Below, in pieces: positions 1-5,912 of a stretch of DNA of 6,876 nt. Under the pieces are notes generated by a model. It saw nothing but the letters and a program-made list of their open reading frames with translations, did not search any database and was not told where the DNA came from. Source of the DNA: Planctomycetaceae bacterium (lineage in GTDB: Bacteria > Planctomycetota > Planctomycetia > Pirellulales > UBA1268); contig SIAG01000226.1 in the NCBI GenBank assembly GCA_009691925.1, forward strand, positions 1 to 6,876, given 5' to 3'. The position numbers were made by a program, and so were the translations under genes. Within the stretch, counting starts at the first letter, position 1, and each line of letters opens with the position of its first letter.

Positions 1-115
1 TGGTGTCGATGTTGAGGCGCAGGCTCTGAAGGACACCGGTGATTCGGTGGATCAGCCCCACCTCGTCGGGGCAGTCGACAAGGACAATCTCTCGGCCCGG
101 TCCGGCGGCGGTCAA
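1..115 (-). CDS. purU: Probable formyltetrahydrofolate deformylase, N-terminal ACT domain (5' fragment)
   Basis: Only the first 38 codons are present; the gene continues beyond the left edge. The peptide reads as the start of an ACT domain: a beta strand (REIVLVDCPDEVGLIH, residues 8-23) with the CPDxxGLI turn, then a helix (RITGVLQSLRL) and the next strand starting NIDT. This CPD-x-x-G-L-I-x-x-I-T order is typical of PurU, which hydrolyses 10-formyltetrahydrofolate to formate and tetrahydrofolate and so supplies formate for purine synthesis. The catalytic formyltransferase-like domain is outside the window. The TTG start is forced: an in-frame TGA lies two codons upstream and no better start precedes the conserved strand. 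The TTG overlaps the TGA of the ATPase gene (TTGA), so translation is probably coupled. Other ACT proteins (GcvR-like regulators) remain possible because only the ACT part is visible. Confidence 0.72.
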   Translation of the reverse strand, partial: MTAAGPGREIVLVDCPDEVGLIHRITGVLQSLRLNIDT

Positions 116-2610
116 GCGTCACCCCCCCACGGCCGCCGCGTGGCAGCGCCTTCGCCCCGCGTGACCGGAAACGACTCGACCGCCGGCACCCAGGCGAGGA
201 CAACGTCGTCGACCGAGATCTCCGTCTTCTTCGGGGCGATCTCGATCGATTCGAGAACGAGCCGGTCGGGATTCGCCTCCAGGCGCACCTTCTCGAGGTC
301 CGCGCCCACCTCCTCTTCGAGCGTGGCAAGCTTCTCTTCGAGATCGGAGAGCGACTCCTCGGCATGGACCACGTCGGCCTGCTGCCGCGTTGCCCGGCTG
401 GCCGTGCGCATCGAGGTCGCTGCCCGTCCCACGGTCGTGGAACTGGCCACTTTTCGCCCCAGGATCGCCGACAGGACGGCGGTGCCGATCGAGACGTAGG
501 TCTGCATCGATTTATTCTTCGCCTCGGCCTTCTGCTTCTCCACCTTCTGCCGAGCCCGCGCGATTCGGTCGTTGAGCGAGGCGAGCTTGGCGGCGCTTTT
601 GTCGCTAATCCGGTCGATCTCCTTGTCGCGCCACTCGCGCACCTGCTGAGCGATGCGGACGCGAAACTCCCCTTCGGTTTCGTCGGGGCGCGAGACGGCA
701 TCGATCGAGGGGGCCGTGAAGACCGTCAGCTTCGCCGTTCGGGCGAGATGGTTCTTGAGCGATGTTCCCAGGCTCGCGTAGGCCTTTGCCGCAGCCAGTG
801 CCGGCGGCAGACCAGCAAAGCCGCCAGCCAACGGCGCCGTTTCCACCTCCGGCACCTCGGCGAACTGCCGCCCCCCCTCCCAGGCCGATTCCCCCAGCTG
901 ATCGCCGGCCGGCGCCAGGCAGAACATTTCCCGGTCACAATCGATCCGGGCCTTCGTGTGCGTGAAGCGGACCCGCGCCCGGCCGAGGATCGCCGGCTTA
1001 TAGAGGAGCCCACCGGTCGGCACCGGCCCGTCGGGGGAGAGGAATACCTCGCGAACCCCGGGGGGAAGGAGCGGCCGCGGCCCCGCTCCGCCGCCGCCGG
1101 CCCCGGCCGCAAATGGATTGACGCGGGCCACGGACCCTGTGGTCTCAGGCACCGCTCCCTGGAGGCGCTTGATCTCCTCCCGCAGCAGCGGCCCGCGCAG
1201 GTACGACATCGTCCAGCGCGTCTGGAAGACCGTCTCGTCGTCGTCGTGGACCGAATGCAGGAGGAACATCCGCTGCTCGAGCCCCGCGAGCAACCGATCG
1301 ACCCGAGCCCGGTCGAAGCCGGCGCCCGAGGAGCTGGCCGCCCCCTCGAGCCCATCGAGGACGCGCGCCTTGTCGCGGGCGGTTTGGAGTCGCCCGAGGA
1401 ACCAAGTGCCAGCGTTGGAGAGGGCCTTGTAGTCGAGATCGACCGGATTCTGCATGGCGAGCACGATCCCCAGGCCGAAGGCGCGGGCCTGCTTGAGGAG
1501 CGTCAGCAGCGGCGTCTTGCTGGGGGGATTGGCTGTCGGCGGGAGATAGCCGAACACCTCGTCCATGATGAACAGCGCCTTGAGGCTCGATGTTCCCGCC
1601 TGGGAGCGCATCCACGACACCGCCTGACCGGCCAGGAGCGTGACAAACGCCATCCGCTGGGTGTCGTTCAAGTGCGCGATCGAGATCACGCTCACGCGCG
1701 GCTTCCCGGCCGGCGTCCAGAGGAGCCGGCCGACATCGAGCGGCTCTCCGTGAAGCCAAGCGTCGAAGCCCGGCGCCGCGGCGACGGTGTTGAGTTTGCT
1801 GGCGAGCTGGAAGCGGTCGGCGGCCGGGAAGAAGTTTTCCAGCTCGAGAAAGCCGACCCGCTCGATCGGCGGGGCGGGAATAGCGCGCACAAGCGTGCCG
1901 AAGTCGACCTCCTGGCCACTCTTCCAGAGGGCGTCGACGATCGCCGACACGAGGAGATGCTCGCGGCTCCGCCCCGGCTCGGCGTCGATGCCGGCCATGG
2001 CGAGAACACCGGAAACGAGCGACTCGATCCGCTCGCGCCGAGCTTCGGGATCGTCGAGGATCGCCTTGGCGGGCGCCTCCAAGCTGGCGAGCATCGCCAG
2101 CGGCCGGCCGGCCGAGCTGCCCGGGGTGTAGACCGCCATGTCGACGCTCTCGCGGAGCCGGGCGATCCGCTCCCCTGACTGCCCGCTCGCGGCCAGACCG
2201 TCGGCCCACTTCTTGGCCGTCTTCTCGGCGAGCTCCTCGAGCGTGAGGCCGTCGCGCTTGGCGGCATCCTCTTCGAGCCAGGGGCGGAAGTCGGACGGCC
2301 GCAATTCCGGGAACGTCAGGAGGATGTTGGCGAGATCCCCCTTGGGATCGATGACGATCGCCGGAATGTCGTCGATCGCCGCTTCTTCGATGAGGCTGAT
2401 GAGGAGCCCAGTCTTGCCGCTGCCAGTCATGCCGACACAGACAGCGTGCGTCGTCAGCCGCCGCGCGTCGAGGAGGAGCGGCTCGCGGCCGGGCTTGCCG
2501 GCATCGGGATCGACCCGGCGGCCGAGATAGAAGACGCCGAGGCCTTCGATGTCAGCGCCGAGATCGCTCTCGTCGTCGCTGCTGCGTGGGTTGGTCGAAC
2601 GCTCTGCCAT
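112..2610 (-). CDS. HerA/FtsK-superfamily ATPase with C-terminal coiled coils (DUF87/DUF853-like)
   Basis: An 832-residue P-loop ATPase of the HerA/VirB4-like group; family members act on DNA or as hexameric motors, but the substrate of this one is unknown. Visible motifs: Walker A GMTGSGKT (60-67), strand AIVIDPKGDL (84-93, typical of HerA-like proteins), Walker B LFIMDEVFGYLPP (346-358), a sensor-like Gln in AMQNPVDLDY (385-394) and a candidate arginine finger in GTWFLGRLQT (401-410). After a Gly/Pro-rich linker (about 502-518) comes a region of unknown fold (about 520-640), then two predicted coiled coils (about 650-700 and 740-785) around a short apolar stretch (705-717), and a short strand-rich tail. 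There is no N-terminal signal. I chose ATG at 2610 because GGAG lies five bases upstream; an ATG at 2658 would add 16 residues but has a poorer site. The gene follows the NuoM-like gene after 137 bases and overlaps purU by four. No NurA or other nuclease partner is nearby, so a HerA-NurA repair or defence role is not supported. Family assignment is firm, function is not. Confidence 0.88.
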   Translation of the reverse strand: MAERSTNPRSSDDESDLGADIEGLGVFYLGRRVDPDAGKPGREPLLLDARRLTTHAVCVGMTGSGKTGLLISLIEEAAIDDIPAIVIDPKGDLANILLTFPELRPSDFRPWLEEDAAKRDGLTLEELAEKTAKKWADGLAASGQSGERIARLRESVDMAVYTPGSSAGRPLAMLASLEAPAKAILDDPEARRERIESLVSGVLAMAGIDAEPGRSREHLLVSAIVDALWKSGQEVDFGTLVRAIPAPPIERVGFLELENFFPAADRFQLASKLNTVAAAPGFDAWLHGEPLDVGRLLWTPAGKPRVSVISIAHLNDTQRMAFVTLLAGQAVSWMRSQAGTSSLKALFIMDEVFGYLPPTANPPSKTPLLTLLKQARAFGLGIVLAMQNPVDLDYKALSNAGTWFLGRLQTARDKARVLDGLEGAASSSGAGFDRARVDRLLAGLEQRMFLLHSVHDDDETVFQTRWTMSYLRGPLLREEIKRLQGAVPETTGSVARVNPFAAGAGGGGAGPRPLLPPGVREVFLSPDGPVPTGGLLYKPAILGRARVRFTHTKARIDCDREMFCLAPAGDQLGESAWEGGRQFAEVPEVETAPLAGGFAGLPPALAAAKAYASLGTSLKNHLARTAKLTVFTAPSIDAVSRPDETEGEFRVRIAQQVREWRDKEIDRISDKSAAKLASLNDRIARARQKVEKQKAEAKNKSMQTYVSIGTAVLSAILGRKVASSTTVGRAATSMRTASRATRQQADVVHAEESLSDLEEKLATLEEEVGADLEKVRLEANPDRLVLESIEIAPKKTEISVDDVVLAWVPAVESFPVTRGEGAATRRPWGGDA
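119..128 (-). promoter_or_regulatory. Ribosome binding site of purU, inside the end of the ATPase gene
   Basis: Read on the minus strand, a run of seven G followed by TGA ends three bases before the TTG at 115. It lies inside the last codons of the upstream ATPase gene. It supports the TTG start and fits translational coupling across the TTGA overlap. The G run could also be chance in such GC-rich DNA. Confidence 0.45.
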
Positions 2611-2615
2611 GAGTG

Positions 2616-2621
2616 CTCCGC
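2616..2621 (-). promoter_or_regulatory. Ribosome binding site deciding the ATPase start
   Basis: On the minus strand GCGGAG stands five bases before the ATG at 2610. This is the reason for preferring the shorter 832-residue product over the ATG at 2658, where the nearest G-rich stretch (GGGGTGAA) abuts the start codon. Confidence 0.55.
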
Positions 2622-2656
2622 ATTGCGAGAAAAACGAGGCCGCAGGGGAATGACCC

Positions 2657-2686
2657 ATTTCACCCCGACACGCATCGCCGGCACAA
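2657..2686 (-). promoter_or_regulatory. Possible promoter of the ATPase-purU pair
   Basis: On the minus strand TTGTGC (2686-2681) and TGAAAT (2662-2657) are separated by 18 bases, a weak sigma-70-like pair. Transcription would start near 2650, about 40 bases before the ATG at 2610; the -10 would then overlap the alternative ATG at 2658 and rule it out. Both hexamers match the consensus only partly, so this is a suggestion. Confidence 0.25.
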
Positions 2687-2701
2687 CCCCGTCCCCCCGC
2701 C

Positions 2702-2745
2702 TGATCGCAACTCCTGGCTCGGGGCGTTTGCTGTCCGGGCGATCA
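2702..2745. repeat. Inverted repeat just after the NuoM-like gene
   Basis: TGATCGC (2702-2708) and GCGATCA (2739-2745) form a perfect seven-base inverted repeat with a 30-base loop. The outer arm begins two bases past the TAA of the NuoM-like gene. There is no T run after it on the minus strand, so it is not a standard intrinsic terminator. It could be an RNA-end structure, an operator, or chance. Confidence 0.35.
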
Positions 2746-2747
2746 AT

Positions 2748-4253
2748 TTAGGGCGTTTCTGCAGAGGGGGCCCCCGGCGGACCGGCCGCGCCGCGACCAT
2801 AGTCGGCGCCCTGACCCGCCGGCGGGGGTGCCTCAACCGGCACGCCGAGGAGCTCGCTCCCGGCCCGCTCCAATTCCCGCACCAGCGGGGCCGGCCAGAG
2901 CCCGAGGAGGACGATCGTGGCAAACAGCGCCGATAGCGCGATCCGTTCGCGGGGGAGGAGGTGGTGCCGCGGTCCGTCGACATTTGCCGGCCCGCCGAAG
3001 ACCATCAGCCAGCCGCGCATCACCGCGATCGCCGAGAGAACCGTCGCCGCGATCACGAGCAACCCGGCGTGGAGCTGCTCGTCGAGGCTCCCCGACACGA
3101 GGAGATCGTCGGCCACGAACGACAGCGTCCCGGGCAGGCCGATGGCCGAGAGCCCGAAGAGGAGGAAGAAGGCTGCCAGGAGCGGAGCGTCGGCGCAGCG
3201 GCCCTGCGGTGTTTCCAGCGACAGCGGCCCGGCCCGGCTCTCGAGGGCCCAGCCGACAAGCCCCAGCCCCGTCAGCGCCAGCCCGCTGGAAATCCAGGTG
3301 CAAAAAGCGCCGTTGAGCTCCATCGGTAGCTTGCCGGCCAGGCCCGCCAGGACGAGCGCCGACTGGCTCATCGCCAGGGTTCCGATCAGCCCGCGCAGAT
3401 CGCGCTGCACCAGTGCCAGCGCCGCGCCGTAGGTGGCCGTCAGCAGCGCCAGCTGCGAGAGGACAATCAGCTCTGCCCCCACACCGTCGCCATGGTCGGC
3501 ATGGCCGAAGAACAGCCGCACCGCGGTGTAGGAGGCGATCTGGGGAACCGTGGCGGCCAGTGCCGTCGACATCGGCGCGCCGCGGAACAGCGCCGGATAC
3601 CAGGAGTGGAACGCCACGATCCCCTTCCGGACGAGCACCGCCAGCGCGACCAGCCAGCCGCCGGAGGCGCCGACGGCTCCTCTCCCAGCCTCCCACGGCG
3701 GGTCGGCGATCATCATCAGCGTGCCGACGGTCATGGAGGCAACGGCCGTCGTCATGACGATCGCGTAGACCCGCGCCGCGATCTGCCCGCCCGGCGTCGC
3801 CCGCGTGCTCGACCAGGTGGGGAGCGCCGTCGCCACCCAGGCGACGATCAGGACCAGCGGATGAGACGTGGCGAAGAGGGCGAGCGTCGTGGCGGCGCCG
3901 AGAAGGATCCGCACCGTCGCCGGGCCGTCGAGGAACCGCTTCGGGGCGACCATCACGATCGCCAGTTCCACTAGGCCCACGAAAGGGAGGAGGACGGCGG
4001 TCAGCCCGTCGACATGGACGAGGTAGCCGCCGCCGAGCCGCTGCCCCAACTCGAGCGTGACCTCCGGGCCGCTCATCCAGAAACGGGTGATCGTCAGGCT
4101 GGCGACCAACGACACCAGCAGGCTCACGATCGCCGCCGTCCGCGGGCCCGCCTGGCTTCCGCCGCGGCTGATGTGGAGCGCGGCCGCCAGCGGCGCCGCG
4201 ATCGCGGCCGTCAGCGCCGCCACCAGCGGAATCTGATGGTCGTCGAGCGTCAC
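2748..4253 (-). CDS. NuoM/DabB-like proton-conducting membrane subunit with altered channel residues
   Basis: A 501-residue, strongly hydrophobic protein, close to the usual NuoM length, with about 12-14 membrane segments by eye. It belongs to the proton-conducting family shared by complex I subunits NuoL/M/N, Mrp antiporters and DabB. The TM7 signature is recognisable (VRKGIVAFHSWYPALFRGAP, 208-227), as are LVQRDLRGLIGTLAMSQS (281-298) and GLPGTLSFVADDLL (372-385). Key charges differ: where TM5 of NuoL/NuoM has Trp-Glu, this protein has Trp-Val (AWVATALPTW, 138-147), a wording I recall from DabB proteins; Arg209 stands at the TM7 Lys position with Lys210 next to it; Arg287 replaces the Lys of the Q-D-x-K motif. 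The last 30 residues are Pro/Gly/Ala-rich. The GTG start overlaps the stop of the NuoL-like gene (GTGA), and AGGGGAGG lies five bases upstream; the longer reading to 4331 is rejected. It probably pairs with the NuoL-like protein in the inner membrane. Transported ion and partner are unknown. Confidence 0.85.
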   Translation of the reverse strand: MTLDDHQIPLVAALTAAIAAPLAAALHISRGGSQAGPRTAAIVSLLVSLVASLTITRFWMSGPEVTLELGQRLGGGYLVHVDGLTAVLLPFVGLVELAIVMVAPKRFLDGPATVRILLGAATTLALFATSHPLVLIVAWVATALPTWSSTRATPGGQIAARVYAIVMTTAVASMTVGTLMMIADPPWEAGRGAVGASGGWLVALAVLVRKGIVAFHSWYPALFRGAPMSTALAATVPQIASYTAVRLFFGHADHGDGVGAELIVLSQLALLTATYGAALALVQRDLRGLIGTLAMSQSALVLAGLAGKLPMELNGAFCTWISSGLALTGLGLVGWALESRAGPLSLETPQGRCADAPLLAAFFLLFGLSAIGLPGTLSFVADDLLVSGSLDEQLHAGLLVIAATVLSAIAVMRGWLMVFGGPANVDGPRHHLLPRERIALSALFATIVLLGLWPAPLVRELERAGSELLGVPVEAPPPAGQGADYGRGAAGPPGAPSAETP

Positions 4254-5656
4254 CGCGGCCTCCCCTGCTGCCGCCGCCCGGCGCGGTCGCGCTCCCGGTC
4301 GGCCGCGGGTGTTCCCAACCAATCGATCCACGCCGTCTCGGCCTCCTCGAGCCGTTCGAGGAGCCGCCGCACCGGGCCGACGACGAACCGCGCCACGGCC
4401 ATCTCCTCGAAGCCGCGGTCGAGCGCCACCCGGTAGAGCCAGGCTTGCGTCTTCTCCGGGAAAAGCTTGACGACCGACCAGGAGGCGGCCCCGGGATGGC
4501 CACCGAGGGCCGCCTCGAGCTCGTGCCGGTCGTGGAGCGCCGACGGGGAGCGGAGGATCTGGAGGCTGCGGAGAATCGCGTGGCTGACGATGTGGACGAG
4601 GGCGACGACGCGGAAGCCGAGGCCGATCTCGACGAAGATGATCCCCGCCTGGGTCATCGAGGCATAGGCGAGCATGCTCTTGAGATCGGTCTGGACGCGA
4701 CCGACCAGCGCCGCGTGGATGGCGGTGAAGCCGCCAATGAAGACCAGCGCCACCCGCGCGACCGGCGCCGCGTCAAGGAGCGCCTCGCAGCGGAGGAGGA
4801 CGTAGGCACCGGCGTGAATCGATAGGGCCCCGTAGAAGATGGCGCTCGATGGGGTCGGCCCCTCCATGGCCCGCGGCAGCCAGTTCGAGAACGGCACCTG
4901 GGCGCTCTTTCCCATGGCCGCGAACACCAGCAGCAGCGACACGAGCGTGGCATTCCCGGGCGACACCAGACAGACGGCGTTCGGCCAGACTCCTCCGAAG
5001 AGCCGTTCGAAATCCCCCGAGCCGACGGCTCGATGAATCATCACGCCGGCGGCGAGGAGGCCGACATCGCAGATCCGGTAGGTCGTGAACGCCCGCAGCG
5101 CAGCCTTGAGGGCGTTGGTGCGCTCGTGGAAGAAGCCGATGAGCATCGTCGAAGAGATACCGAGGAACTCCCACCCCGCAAACAGGACGTCGATGCTCCC
5201 GGCGAGCACCATCAGATTCATGCCGGTGCCGAACAGCGTCAGGAGGACGAAGAACCGGGTGAACCCGGGCTCGCGATGGAGGTATTTGCCGGCGAAGGCG
5301 TTGACGAGCGCACAGAGCCCGGTGGAGAAGCAGACGTAGGGCACAGACAGCCCGTCGGCCACCAGATCGATGGTGGCGTCGTGGTGCCCGACCGAGAACC
5401 AGGTGCCCAGATGCACCTGCTCGGGGGCGAAGCCGCGCGACGCAAGCACCGCCAGCGTCACCAGACCGGCGAGGAAGGCGAGGGTGAACGCCCCCCCCAC
5501 CAGCCGCGTGGTGGTCTGCTCCCCCAGCGGCCGGTCGAGCAGGGCTGGCAGGCCGACGAGCACGAGCGTGGCCGCCGGGGCCGCGAGCTGGAGGACGACC
5601 AAGAGCGATACAATCGCATGGGTCGAGGGCGACAAAGGGGGCAGCTCCTGCAGCAC
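4250..5656 (-). CDS. NuoL/DabB-like proton-conducting membrane subunit, short C-terminal form
   Basis: A 468-residue membrane protein of the NuoL/MrpA/DabB family. Visible signatures: DGLSVPYVCFSTGLCALVNA (101-120), TM5 GWEFLGISSTMLIGF (161-175) with Glu163, AALRAFTTYRICDVGLL (185-201), TM7 GKSAQVPFSNWLPRAMEGPT (249-268) with Lys250, VQTDLKSMLAYASMTQAG (321-338) with Lys326, and HIVSHAILRSLQIL (355-368). The Glu163-Lys250 pair used in proton translocation in complex I is therefore kept. After about 11 membrane segments the protein lacks the last ones and the lateral helix of a full NuoL (about 610 residues). It passes directly to a C-terminal part (about 400-448, with LYRVALDRGFEEM) that resembles the end of longer NuoL-like proteins, then an Arg-rich tail. 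An in-frame TAG at 5669-5671 limits the start to GTG 5656, which has no clear ribosome site; TTG at 5635, nine bases after AGGAG, is an alternative. It is the first gene of the pair and overlaps the NuoM-like gene by four bases. No NADH, hydrogenase or DUF2309 partner is in the window. Confidence 0.87.
   Translation of the reverse strand: MLQELPPLSPSTHAIVSLLVVLQLAAPAATLVLVGLPALLDRPLGEQTTTRLVGGAFTLAFLAGLVTLAVLASRGFAPEQVHLGTWFSVGHHDATIDLVADGLSVPYVCFSTGLCALVNAFAGKYLHREPGFTRFFVLLTLFGTGMNLMVLAGSIDVLFAGWEFLGISSTMLIGFFHERTNALKAALRAFTTYRICDVGLLAAGVMIHRAVGSGDFERLFGGVWPNAVCLVSPGNATLVSLLLVFAAMGKSAQVPFSNWLPRAMEGPTPSSAIFYGALSIHAGAYVLLRCEALLDAAPVARVALVFIGGFTAIHAALVGRVQTDLKSMLAYASMTQAGIIFVEIGLGFRVVALVHIVSHAILRSLQILRSPSALHDRHELEAALGGHPGAASWSVVKLFPEKTQAWLYRVALDRGFEEMAVARFVVGPVRRLLERLEEAETAWIDWLGTPAADRERDRAGRRQQGRPR
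4259..4266 (-). promoter_or_regulatory. Strong ribosome binding site of the NuoM-like gene
   Basis: AGGGGAGG on the minus strand, five bases before the GTG at 4253, lies within the last codons of the NuoL-like gene. It fixes the start of the NuoM-like protein at GTG and, with the GTGA overlap, indicates coupled translation and similar output of the two membrane subunits. Confidence 0.7.
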
Positions 5657-5701
5657 CGGTGTGGCCCGCTAGCGGCCAATGGGCTTTTGACACCGGGGAG
5701 A

Positions 5702-5802
5702 CCTGCCGGGATCGATACCAGCCCGATCGCAACAAGATGATCATAGCAGACCGTTTGGCTCTCCGGTGCCCCCCCGCGCGGACTGCAGATCCCTGCCGGG
5801 AT
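5702..5802. repeat. Direct repeat of 11 bases in the divergent intergenic region
   Basis: CCTGCCGGGAT occurs at 5702-5712 and again at 5792-5802, same orientation, with starts exactly 90 bases apart. The copies flank the candidate promoter at 5740-5748 and lie between the divergent response regulator and membrane genes. An 11-base exact repeat in about 250 bases is unlikely but not impossible by chance at this GC content. It could be a pair of regulator sites. Confidence 0.4.
5740..5748 (-). promoter_or_regulatory. Candidate extended -10 promoter of the membrane-subunit genes
   Basis: On the minus strand TGCTATGAT (5748-5740) is a good extended -10 element (TGn plus five of six TATAAT bases). 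It predicts a transcription start near 5733, about 77 bases before GTG 5656. No convincing -35 lies 17 bases upstream, which extended -10 promoters tolerate. The same spot contains the eight-base palindrome ATGATCAT (5737-5744), which could let a regulator overlap the promoter. Sequence match only. Confidence 0.4.
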
Positions 5803-5912
5803 GGGCTGGTGGAGCGCCGTAGAAACGGCGGCGCTTTTGGTAGTCTTTCTGTGGCCCGAACATGGGCGTCGCCCGCCCCCCCACCGCCAGCGTCAAGCGA
5901 ATCATCGCCGTG

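Noticed and set aside
127..143. CCACG/CGTGG hairpin near the end of the ATPase gene as a terminator
   Set aside because: The stem is only five bases, lies inside the coding sequence before the coupled purU start, and has no T run.
364..2178. Long open frame of 604 codons on the plus strand, antisense to the ATPase
   Set aside because: Its product is Arg/Pro/Gly/Asp-rich with no recognisable domain, and it lies opposite a gene with clear Walker motifs. Long antisense frames are expected in GC-rich DNA.
112..2610. HerA-based anti-phage defence or HerA-NurA repair system
   Set aside because: No nuclease, Sir2, NurA or other defence gene accompanies the ATPase; its neighbours are membrane subunits and purU.
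2833..4503. Open frame of 556 codons on the minus strand overlapping both membrane genes
   Set aside because: The translation is Arg/Gly-rich and non-hydrophobic, while the alternative frame gives conserved membrane-protein motifs. It is a shadow frame.
5687..5718. TTGACA at 5687-5692 as a plus-strand -35 element
   Set aside because: The hexamer is perfect, but no acceptable -10 lies 16-19 bases downstream (GATCGA, ATCGAT) and it is over 150 bases from the nearest start codon.
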